Source: Alphaproteobacteria bacterium
GTDB taxonomy: Bacteria > Pseudomonadota > Alphaproteobacteria > Micropepsales > Micropepsaceae
DNA: 5,158 nt
Assembly: GCA_015654715.1 (NCBI GenBank)
Contig: JAATGK010000423.1
Coordinates: 1 to 5,158, forward strand
Direction of reading: 5' to 3'
Numbering within the stretch: the stretch's first letter is position 1; the number at the start of each line of letters is the position of its first letter. Positions 1 to 5,158 of the stretch are shown here, piece after piece. A program made the position numbers and the translations under genes. The notes under the pieces are model-generated. The model did not search any database, was not told where the DNA came from, and saw only the letters and a list, made by a program, of their open reading frames with translations.

Positions 1-516
1 AACGTCGACCGTTCCTTCCTGCCGGTTCCGTCTGGCGTCATCCGGGAATCGACGATAGTTCTCGATGTGGGCAAGCAACTGCCGCTCGAAATTCAGTGTC
101 GCGGGCGAACCGCCGGCGCCACCCAGGATCGCCCCGTTGGAGGGAGCATCATCACCGTCGGCGGAAGAGATGGACGTGTCAGGGGGAGTGACGGATGCCG
201 GCAGCGGCAGGATCAAGGTCGGCCTGACAATGGTCGAACCATGTGACTGTGTCATGGCGGGCTTTGCCGGTGTTCCGGTCTTGGGCGTTCCGAACAGCGA
301 CACCGATATCTCGGACTCCGATCCACCGCTGCCCGTTACCATATCTGTCGAGAGCGAAAGTCTTTGACCGATCACAAACAAGCTCAGAAGCGTGACTTGA
401 ATAAGCACGGCACAGACAGCACCGATCAACCGTGCGCGCAAGCTACGGTCCGGCGCCCCGTCGGGAACCGTGGTTGCGATTGAAAGGTCTATGGATGTCA
501 TCCGGCGCCGTCGCAT
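1..516 (-). CDS. TonB-like energy transducer, 3' end cut by the window edge
   Basis: I translated this by hand on the minus strand: 172 codons run without a stop to base 1. The N-terminus is short, cytoplasmic and basic (MRRRRMTS), followed by one membrane segment at about residues 31-50 (IGAVCAVLIQVTLLSLFVIG). A periplasmic stretch rich in Ser, Gly, Thr and Pro follows (about 55-140). The start of a TonB C-terminal domain is visible at 150-172, with the typical pattern Y-R-R-F-P-D-D-A-R and then Q-E-G-T-V. TonB proteins anchor in the inner membrane with ExbB/ExbD and pass proton-motive energy to outer-membrane partners. The start is uncertain. ATG 516 lies four bases after the stop of the upstream STN gene, which fits translational coupling. 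ATG 501, five codons later, is the alternative, and neither has a clear Shine-Dalgarno site. The usual Pro-Lys/Glu repeat is weak here. The rest of the C-terminal domain lies outside the window, so completeness cannot be judged. Confidence 0.8.
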   Translation of the reverse strand, partial: MRRRRMTSIDLSIATTVPDGAPDRSLRARLIGAVCAVLIQVTLLSLFVIGQRLSLSTDMVTGSGGSESEISVSLFGTPKTGTPAKPAMTQSHGSTIVRPTLILPLPASVTPPDTSISSADGDDAPSNGAILGGAGGSPATLNFERQLLAHIENYRRFPDDARRNRQEGTVDV

Positions 517-520
517 CCTG

Positions 521-1267
521 TTATGAAGAACGACCGCCCACCAGAATATTGACGTGCACCGGCTGCGGCAGCAGTGCCGGCGGTGGTGCGCCGATGGTCA
601 GGCCGTGGAGAGCGCGCGTGATCGCCAGATCAACATCTGCCCGCCCGGTCGGAACCAATAGGTCCATGCGTCGGATCATCCCGGTGGAGGTGAGCCACAC
701 GTTCATGTCAACTTGAAATGTGTTGCGGTTCACTGCACTGGCTCGCTGTAACGCGCCTTGAATGGAAGAGCGAACGGCTGAGGCATAAAGTTGGTGATTC
801 CCAAGGGGGAGCGCGGCAACATGCATGGTAAAGAGGGCCAATTGCGGGGCGGCGATGGGAGAGGTGATCGCGTAGACGGCATCGGTCGCGTGCAGGATCA
901 AGGTGATGGAACTGTGACTTGTTTCGATCGGGTCCAGCTCCGTCTCGCCCAATAAAATCGCCAACCCTCTTTTGGCGCCAAAAACTCCCTCCACCGCTTG
1001 AGACCGGCGGCCTTGCGTCAGACGGCTATTATAGAACACCGGGATGCCCGTGACTGTGCTGTAAGCCGTCAAGGCCGAGGCCAGGGATTGCGCCGGAATG
1101 TCAAAGGCGACGGCGTTACCGGCAAAACTCGAATATGTGGGTGGCGTGTTATCAAGTGCTATATCTTCCGCTTCCGCGGGAAGGAAAAGACTCGCGGCGA
1201 AGGCGACCACGATCGTTGCGCCAACCACTTTACAATGTCGCGCCCAGGACATCTGTCGGCCAATCAT
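521..1267 (-). CDS. Exported STN-domain protein with TonB-C-like tail (VreA-like, no receptor barrel)
   Basis: The protein has 248 residues from the chosen ATG. It has a Sec signal peptide at residues 1-33 (hydrophobic VVGATIVVAFAASLFLP, likely cleaved after AEA). An STN domain follows at about 53-128: it opens with VAFDIPAQSLASALTAYSTV, continues with the typical G-I-P-V-F-Y core, and later has VEGVFGAKRGLAILLGET. The last part, about 160-243, has the TonB-C pattern: Y-x-x-x-V-x-x-x-I-x-x-AL, an alternating strand ending in STGMIRRMDLL, then D-V-D-L-A-I-T-R-A-L, a PPP, and PQPVHVNI. In TonB-dependent transducers STN contacts FecR in the periplasm; here no barrel follows it. An in-frame ATG at 1378 would add a signal-less leader of 37 residues that looks non-coding. 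ATG 1267 is preceded by GGGGAAG and gives a normal signal peptide; ATG 1252 is the other option. The protein probably acts in the periplasm as the sensor or relay for the divergent FecI/FecR pair. It resembles P. aeruginosa VreA as I recall it. Confidence 0.82.
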   Translation of the reverse strand: MIGRQMSWARHCKVVGATIVVAFAASLFLPAEAEDIALDNTPPTYSSFAGNAVAFDIPAQSLASALTAYSTVTGIPVFYNSRLTQGRRSQAVEGVFGAKRGLAILLGETELDPIETSHSSITLILHATDAVYAITSPIAAPQLALFTMHVAALPLGNHQLYASAVRSSIQGALQRASAVNRNTFQVDMNVWLTSTGMIRRMDLLVPTGRADVDLAITRALHGLTIGAPPPALLPQPVHVNILVGGRSS

Positions 1268-1386
1268 CTTCCCCAAACAGTTCCCATTGCTGCCAGTTAA
1301 ACGGAGTGCATTCCCCGATTGCTGCGGTTGATCTCCGCTCGCCCCGCTCCCAGTCCGCTCGTCATAACGAACAATCATGTCACGCG

Positions 1387-1392
1387 TATAAT
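1387..1392 (+). promoter_or_regulatory. Possible -10 element (TATAAT) upstream of the sigma gene
   Basis: This is an exact TATAAT hexamer in the divergent region. No good -35 hexamer lies 16-18 bases upstream; the sequence there reads roughly ATAACG. If used, it would give a leader of about 200 bases before the sigma-factor ATG, including the hairpin and the palindrome. The overlapping complement reads ATTATA, so it could equally serve the minus-strand genes. A TTGACA at 1402-1407 lies downstream of it and is not correctly placed to pair with it. The call is weak. Confidence 0.2.
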
Positions 1393-1480
1393 TGCAGTTT
1401 TTTGACAGACGCGATTGACGCAGTTTCGGGCGAGTTGCTTTTGCTTATACCGCACTTCGCCGTCATGCCTGGGAAGGTCG

Positions 1481-1500
1481 TTGTGGCGATGCTGCCACAA
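1481..1500. repeat. Inverted repeat / hairpin, 7-bp stem and 6-base loop
   Basis: TTGTGGC (1481-1487) and GCCACAA (1494-1500) are perfect inverted copies around GATGCT. No T tract follows on either strand, so it does not look like an intrinsic terminator. It lies about 100 bases upstream of the sigma-factor start. It could be a regulator site or a structure in the leader RNA; which one cannot be told from sequence. Confidence 0.45.
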
Positions 1501-1534
1501 GATCAAACGTTGCTCGGATCAAGCCCATGCGATA

Positions 1535-1548
1535 CTGAACGCGTTCAG
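1535..1548. promoter_or_regulatory. 14-bp perfect palindrome, candidate operator for the sigma gene
   Basis: CTGAACGCGTTCAG equals its own reverse complement over all 14 bases. It ends 49 bases before the sigma-factor ATG, a usual place for a dimeric regulator to bind near a promoter. Its centre is one of three ACGCGT hexamers in this intergenic region. No regulator in the window is an obvious match, since FecR-type proteins are not classical DNA-binding proteins. The palindrome is plainly visible; its function is inferred. Confidence 0.4.
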
Positions 1549-1581
1549 AGGATGGGGCGGCCTAGCTGTTACGCGTTGGGC

Positions 1582-1586
1582 GGGAG
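1582..1586 (+). promoter_or_regulatory. Probable ribosome binding site for the sigma factor
   Basis: GGGAG lies 11 bases before the ATG at 1598. The spacing is slightly long but it is the best match nearby. It supports the start at 1598 over the in-frame upstream ATG at 1415. Confidence 0.4.
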
Positions 1587-1597
1587 TTTGTAATATA

Positions 1598-2110
1598 ATG
1601 CCGGATGGCAATATCCCGCTACGCACCGTCCTTGTTGAAAGCTACGAACGGCTGCTGAAGTTGCTCGAGCGGCGGTTGCTGTCGCGCGATTTGGCACACG
1701 AAGCGCTCCATGACACGTACTTGCAGCTCGAACGCGGCAAGGAAATCCGGCCGATCGAACATCCGCTCGGCTATCTCCTTAAGATTGCTCTGAATGTTGC
1801 GCGCGGCCGGCAAAGGGCCGGGCGGCGGCTTCTGTCGGTAGCCGAGATCGAGGAAACTTTCGACCTGGTCGATGATACACCCAGTCCGGCCAAGACCGTC
1901 GAGGATCGCTCCGAGCTCGAGGCGTTCGAGCGGGCTTTCGCCGAGTTGCCGCCGCGGCGTCAGGCTATCCTATTGGCGTCATTCAGTGAAAACTTGAGTT
2001 CCAACGAGATTGCGCGGCGTTTCGGGTTGAGCAAACGCATGATCGACATGGAGTTGAAGCGGGCGCGCGAGACGTGTGCAGAGGCAATTTTGAAACGACC
2101 CAAGAAATGA
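1598..2110 (+). CDS. FecI-type ECF RNA polymerase sigma factor
   Basis: The protein has 170 residues, the usual length for the FecI group. Region 2 covers about residues 8-80: it has the helical start LVESYERLLKLLERRLLSRD, a segment A-H-E-A-L-H-D-T-Y-L-Q-L (the usual A-E-D-x-x-Q-E-x-F-x-x-L), and H-P-L-G-Y-L-L-K-I-A-L-N-V-A-R-G-R-Q-R-A-G-R-R, the core-binding and -10 recognition part. Region 4 covers about 107-164: ELPPRRQAILLASF, then the helix-turn-helix NEIARRFGLSKRMIDMELKRA that would read the -35 element. The frame is open back to 1415, but those 61 extra residues are Cys-rich and match no sigma domain, so I start at 1598. The anti-sigma gene follows in the same direction, so the two are probably co-transcribed. 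The most likely targets are the divergent STN/TonB genes or the secretion porin downstream, by analogy with FecI systems. No clear FecI-type promoter could be assigned. Confidence 0.9.
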   Translation: MPDGNIPLRTVLVESYERLLKLLERRLLSRDLAHEALHDTYLQLERGKEIRPIEHPLGYLLKIALNVARGRQRAGRRLLSVAEIEETFDLVDDTPSPAKTVEDRSELEAFERAFAELPPRRQAILLASFSENLSSNEIARRFGLSKRMIDMELKRARETCAEAILKRPKK

Positions 2111-2192
2111 CTTCCCAAGTGGCTGGCTCCGAACATTTATTGAGTAATGCTGCGTGGTTGGCGAAATGCGTGGTGACGGGCTGCAGGCAGAA

Positions 2193-3146
2193 ATGGTGAA
2201 CGAAGTGCACAACGGTCCCCGTGTACTCACGAAGATCGAGCGTCAAGCGCTCGAATGGGTTGCTTTATTTGTTTCCGGAAAGGCGACGGTGGAAGACCGT
2301 GTCGCGCTGAAATGCTGGCTTAACCACAGTTCCGGTCATTCCGAAGCTTTTTCTGCGGCCGTACGAATGGTGCGCCTGACGCGGCGCCACGAGTTTCCGG
2401 GCGGTGAGCAGTTTCGTCCCGCCGTTTGGGAGCGTCCCTCCACGCGGCGTGCGGCGTTGGGCGGTTTGGCGGCAGTCGTCTCTGGTGTGGCCATACTACG
2501 TCCCCCGCTGGGGCTTTGGCCGTCATTGGCTGAGCTTTCTTCCGATTATCGAACGGGCATCGGCGAACGCCGCGAAATCGCGCCGGCACAAGGTGTCATG
2601 CTCGCACTCAACACGCGCACAAGCGTAGCACTCAAGTCTGCAGCGGATCGGCCCCGTGTGGCGTTGATCGGCGGTGAAGTCGCGGTGACTGCAGCAACGC
2701 GGTTCACCGTTATTGCGGGCGGTGTTGCCGCATCTACCGATCAGGGTAGCTTCGATGTGCGTTACACCGGCGACGGTATTTGTGTGACCTGCACGCTGGA
2801 CAAAATAGACGTTGAAGGCGGCGGCAGTCGTCGCAATCTTGCGACCAGCCAGCAAGTGACCGTGAATGCATCCGAAATCGGCAAGACCGTGACTGTGGAT
2901 CCGGTTGTGGTGACGGCGTGGCGCCAGGGGCAGTTGATCTTCTACGATGCAAGTTTGGAAACCGTCGTGGATGAAATCAACCGCTATCGCCCGGGCAAGA
3001 TCATGGTTGCCCGGCATGAATTAGCGAACCGCCGCTTCAACGCGACGTTCCGTATCGATCGCATTGAGAATGTCGTCGCTGATTTGGAAAGACTCGCCAA
3101 TGTCTCGGCGACGCAATTACCGGGCGGGTTGGTTGTCCTCAGCTGA
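2193..3146 (+). CDS. FecR-type membrane anti-sigma / sigma regulator
   Basis: The protein has 317 residues from ATG 2193. Its cytoplasmic sigma-binding domain (DUF4880 type) spans about residues 14-60: E-R-Q-A-L-E-W-V-A-L-F-V-S-G-K-A, then L-K-C-W-L-N-H-S-S-G-H-S-E-A-F. A single membrane segment at about 86-112 is preceded by the twin-arginine stretch STRRAAL; Tat-dependent insertion has been shown for FecR. The periplasmic FecR domain follows (about 117-210), then a C-terminal STN-like domain (about 238-317; WRQGQLIFYDASLETVVDEI to GGLVVLS), the part expected to meet the partner's STN domain. A C-x-x-C (ICVTCTL, C197 and C200) lies in the periplasmic part. The frame is also open to GTG 2154 and ATG 2166. 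I prefer 2193 because AGG lies five bases upstream and the resulting N-terminus matches the FecR family length. It sits 82 bases after the sigma gene and probably shares its transcript. Confidence 0.88.
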   Translation: MVNEVHNGPRVLTKIERQALEWVALFVSGKATVEDRVALKCWLNHSSGHSEAFSAAVRMVRLTRRHEFPGGEQFRPAVWERPSTRRAALGGLAAVVSGVAILRPPLGLWPSLAELSSDYRTGIGERREIAPAQGVMLALNTRTSVALKSAADRPRVALIGGEVAVTAATRFTVIAGGVAASTDQGSFDVRYTGDGICVTCTLDKIDVEGGGSRRNLATSQQVTVNASEIGKTVTVDPVVVTAWRQGQLIFYDASLETVVDEINRYRPGKIMVARHELANRRFNATFRIDRIENVVADLERLANVSATQLPGGLVVLS

Positions 3147-3277
3147 GCAGCTGCGGGTGCATTCTCTGTCCGTAGTTGACGTAAATAATTCATAAGAAAC
3201 TCTTGTCCCGGACCACCCTCTCAAACTCTTTTACCCTCGAAGGCGCAAAGCGCAGCACAGCGATGTTTGGGCGGGAT

Positions 3278-3291
3278 GGTCGCAGGCGACC
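3278..3291. repeat. Inverted repeat GGTCGC-AG-GCGACC upstream of the porin gene
   Basis: Two perfect 6-bp arms surround a two-base centre. With so short a centre it fits a dimeric protein site better than an RNA hairpin. It lies about 140-150 bases upstream of the porin start. Short GC-rich repeats of this size can arise by chance. Confidence 0.3.
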
Positions 3292-3330
3292 CGACCGTCG
3301 CAAATACTGTGACAGCTAGGTGGTTACATT

Positions 3331-3346
3331 CGTCTGCAGACAGACG
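3331..3346. repeat. Inverted repeat CGTCTG-CAGA-CAGACG upstream of the porin gene
   Basis: Two perfect 6-bp arms surround a four-base loop, about 85 bases upstream of the preferred porin start. It could form a hairpin in the leader RNA or a regulator site. No T tract follows, so it is not a terminator. Confidence 0.35.
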
Positions 3347-3429
3347 TTTGCAGCCGAACAAGTTGTGTTGCGTTTACGAAGATGCGTTGGACGCGCGAGC
3401 GAGGGGTTATGGTGGACGGAATATTCGAT

Positions 3430-5148
3430 ATGCGGAGCGCATTGCGCTCTGCATTGTTTGGTGGTTGCGCGTTTTCGGCGCTGGTTTGTTTTGCTGGTGC
3501 GAGCTTGGCTCAGACAGCGCCGGCTGCGCTTGATACATCGACTGCCGCGCCGGCTTCTACGTCGGCGCCATCATCCTCGTCAGCGCCGAAGCCCGAGCGC
3601 CGCTTTGACGTGCGCGAGTATGTTGTTGAGGGCAACACGGTTCTCGACACCCGGTCGATTGAGCGTGCGGTATATCCCTTTTCGGGGCCGCAGCGGACGA
3701 TGGCGGACATCGAGTCTGCGCGCGCGGCACTCGAGAAGGCGTACAGCAGCGCCGGCTACCAGACCGTGTATGTCACAATCCCCAAGCAGACGGTGCGCGA
3801 CGGAACCGTGCGACTGAAGGCGGTGGAAGCCAAGGTCGGTGAGCTGCGGGTCAAGAGCGGCAACTGGACGCCGGACGAGACGGTGACGCAGGCGGTGCCA
3901 TCGCTGAAGCCGGGGACGGTTCCGAACCTGAACGATGTAAACAAGCAGCTGACGGCGCTCAATTCGCGGAGCAATGACCTGCAGGTGACGCCGCAGATGA
4001 AGCAGGGCAAGGCGTCGCAGACCATCGATGTCGATCTGGATGTGAAGGACCAGTTGGCGGTGCACGGCGGGCTGGAGATCAACAACCGCTACAGCCGCGA
4101 CACCCACCAGTACCGCGTCCAGGCCAACGTTAGTTACGACAATCTATGGGGCCTGAACCATTCTCTCTCCGGGCTCTACAATGTGGCGCCGGAGGACAAG
4201 TCGGACAGCGAAGTCTATGCGCTGACCTATACGGCGCCGGTGCCGCGCTCGGACTCGAAGCTTTCACTGACGGTGCTGCGCTCGGATTCGAACGTAAACA
4301 CGTTGGGCGCGACCGGCATTCTAGGCAAAGGCTGGTCGGTGACGCTGGCGGATGTGACGCCGCTGGGAACGCTGAGTCTCTTCGACAGCGGCGACTATTT
4401 TCATTACCTGCAGTTCTCGGCGGCCTACAAGCGCTTCACCAATATCGTCTCGCAGACAAGCGTCAGCAGCAGCACCGGTAAACCGGAAATGTCTTCCGAC
4501 GCGTCGCCGATCACCTATTACCCGGTATCGGCGGGCTATAACGGCTCATGGCACGATATTGTAGACCAGATCAATTTCGAGCTAAGCGCCAACTTCGCCT
4601 TCCGGCACCTGGGGAGCAGTCAGGCCGGTTACGACTACACGCGGTTCCATGCCGACGGCAACTTCTTTTACCTCAAGGGCAATGCCAGTTGGCTGCGCAA
4701 TCTGCCTTACGGATTTGATCTCTATCTCTCTGGCGAAGGCCAGTTCGCCAACGGCCCGCTGATCTCGAACGAGCAGTTCTCGCTCGGCGGCGACGGCTCG
4801 GTGCGCGGCTATCTGCAAAGCGAAGGACTCGGCGACAAGGGCGTGCAAGGCACGTTCGAGGTGCGCGGCCCCAATGTGGGGCCTTACGCCGGTGATTGGC
4901 TCAACGAGTTGCGCTTGGTGGCCTTCTTCGATGGCGGGCGCGCTTGGCTCAACGATGCGCTGCCGGGTCAGCAGAGCCTCTACAGCTTCCGCAGCACGGG
5001 CGTGGGCGTCACTGCCGAAATCTTCGATCACATTCATGGTTCGCTTTACAACGCTTGGCCGCTGCGGGCCTCGGCTGGCAGCGGGCTCAGCGGCGTCACT
5101 TGGTACGGCGACGCGCGGATGCAGTTCCGGGTGTGGACGGAGTTCTGA
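3430..5148 (+). CDS. TpsB / FhaC-ShlB family two-partner secretion outer-membrane transporter
   Basis: The protein has 572 residues from ATG 3430, a normal size for the family. Such 16-strand Omp85-type porins bind the TPS domain of a TpsA exoprotein in the periplasm and pass it through the outer membrane. It has a signal peptide at 1-27 (cleavage after ASLA, before QTAPA), an Ala/Ser/Thr/Pro-rich linker at 28-57, and a ShlB-type POTRA at about 59-135 (FDVREYVVEGNTVLDT, then A-L-E-K-A-Y-S-S-A-G-Y). A second POTRA follows at about 136-210, then the barrel at about 211-572. Diagnostic marks are YDNLWGLNHSLSGLYN near 236, the L6-loop signature LGGDGSVRGY at 452-461 (V-R-G-Y), A-F-F-D-G-G-R near 498-504, and a C-terminal aromatic residue (RVWTEF). 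In-frame ATGs at 3382 and 3409 are alternatives; 3409 has GAGGGG just upstream but gives an acidic N-terminus unlike a signal peptide. Its TpsA partner is not in the window. Confidence 0.93.
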   Translation: MRSALRSALFGGCAFSALVCFAGASLAQTAPAALDTSTAAPASTSAPSSSSAPKPERRFDVREYVVEGNTVLDTRSIERAVYPFSGPQRTMADIESARAALEKAYSSAGYQTVYVTIPKQTVRDGTVRLKAVEAKVGELRVKSGNWTPDETVTQAVPSLKPGTVPNLNDVNKQLTALNSRSNDLQVTPQMKQGKASQTIDVDLDVKDQLAVHGGLEINNRYSRDTHQYRVQANVSYDNLWGLNHSLSGLYNVAPEDKSDSEVYALTYTAPVPRSDSKLSLTVLRSDSNVNTLGATGILGKGWSVTLADVTPLGTLSLFDSGDYFHYLQFSAAYKRFTNIVSQTSVSSSTGKPEMSSDASPITYYPVSAGYNGSWHDIVDQINFELSANFAFRHLGSSQAGYDYTRFHADGNFFYLKGNASWLRNLPYGFDLYLSGEGQFANGPLISNEQFSLGGDGSVRGYLQSEGLGDKGVQGTFEVRGPNVGPYAGDWLNELRLVAFFDGGRAWLNDALPGQQSLYSFRSTGVGVTAEIFDHIHGSLYNAWPLRASAGSGLSGVTWYGDARMQFRVWTEF

Positions 5149-5158
5149 GACCAGCGGC

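Larger units (their letters stand above)
1268..1597. other. Divergent intergenic control region
   Basis: These 330 bases separate the leftward STN/TonB genes from the rightward sigma/anti-sigma genes. Reading frames run into it from both sides, but their translations (Cys- and Arg-rich on the plus strand) look non-coding. It contains a 7-bp-stem hairpin, a 14-bp perfect palindrome, three copies of ACGCGT (1382-1387, 1539-1544, 1571-1576) and a TATAAT hexamer. I see no tRNA and no terminator-like hairpin with a T tract. Promoters for both directions must lie here, but I cannot place either with confidence. Confidence 0.7.
3147..3429. other. Intergenic region between the anti-sigma gene and the secretion porin
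   Basis: About 280 bases separate the two genes, too long for a tight operon, so the porin gene probably has its own promoter here. The stretch holds two short inverted repeats, listed separately, and CAGCTG twice (3140-3145 and 3148-3153) around the anti-sigma stop codon. That last pair could fold but has no T tract, so it is a poor terminator. A TTGACG at 3176-3181 has no matching -10 element. I could not identify a FecI-type promoter with confidence. Confidence 0.6.

Noticed and set aside
65..367. Plus-strand ORF of 100 residues
   Set aside because: It lies opposite the TonB-like gene, whose membrane segment and TonB-C start are convincing on the other strand.
1271..1289. GGAAC on the minus strand as a -35 element of an alphaproteobacterial general-stress sigma factor
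   Set aside because: No CGTT-like -10 element lies at the expected spacing, and it would place the start inside the STN gene.
1268..1378. In-frame N-terminal extension of the STN protein (37 residues)
   Set aside because: It would bury the signal peptide behind a polar leader and has no ribosome binding site. ATG 1267 gives a normal exported protein.
1415..1597. In-frame N-terminal extension of the sigma factor (61 residues)
   Set aside because: It is rich in Cys, Arg and Trp, matches no sigma-factor region and lies across the intergenic hairpin and palindrome. The start at 1598 gives the standard FecI length.
3140..3153. CAGCTG-AG-CAGCTG as a terminator after the anti-sigma gene
   Set aside because: Only a two-base centre separates the arms, it overlaps the stop codon, and no T tract follows.
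3580..4107. Minus-strand ORF of 175 residues opposite the porin gene
   Set aside because: It is rich in Arg, Leu and His and lies wholly antisense to the POTRA-coding part of a clear TpsB gene. It is a shadow of GC-rich codon use.
4582..5037. Minus-strand ORF of 151 residues opposite the porin barrel
   Set aside because: It is antisense to the conserved VRGY and FFDGG region of the porin, has no recognisable domain, and is best explained as a shadow.

Overview
The window holds five genes of one surface-signalling and secretion locus from a Gram-negative bacterium. Outer-membrane secretion, TonB-type proteins and a FecI/FecR pair show the Gram-negative character. The moderately high GC and the style of the FecR and STN proteins suggest a proteobacterium, perhaps an alphaproteobacterium, but no ribosomal or housekeeping marker is present, so the taxonomy is only a guess.

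Layout. On the minus strand, reading leftward from about 1267, there are two closely spaced genes. The first encodes a small exported protein that fuses an STN (secretin/TonB short N-terminal) signalling domain to a TonB-C-like domain and has no beta-barrel. The second encodes a TonB-like energy transducer, which the left window edge cuts off just as its C-terminal domain begins. A 330-base divergent intergenic region (1268-1597) carries a 14-bp perfect palindrome and a 7-bp-stem hairpin. On the plus strand follow a FecI-type ECF sigma factor (1598-2110), a FecR-type membrane anti-sigma regulator (about 2193-3146), a gap of about 280 bases with two inverted repeats, and a complete TpsB/FhaC-type outer-membrane two-partner secretion transporter (about 3430-5148). 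The window ends ten bases after that stop codon.

How the parts may work together. In classical cell-surface signalling, a TonB-dependent receptor presents an STN domain to FecR, which then releases or activates FecI. Here no receptor barrel is visible. Its signalling domain instead sits on a small periplasmic protein with a TonB-like tail, and the nearest gene downstream of fecI-fecR is a secretion porin rather than a metal or siderophore receptor. The arrangement recalls the Pseudomonas aeruginosa VreA-VreI-VreR (PUMA3) system, which is linked to two-partner secretion. The inference is that a periplasmic or surface cue controls secretion of a TpsA exoprotein whose gene probably lies just outside the right edge, or elsewhere. 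The gene families are read from sequence; the wiring is inference.
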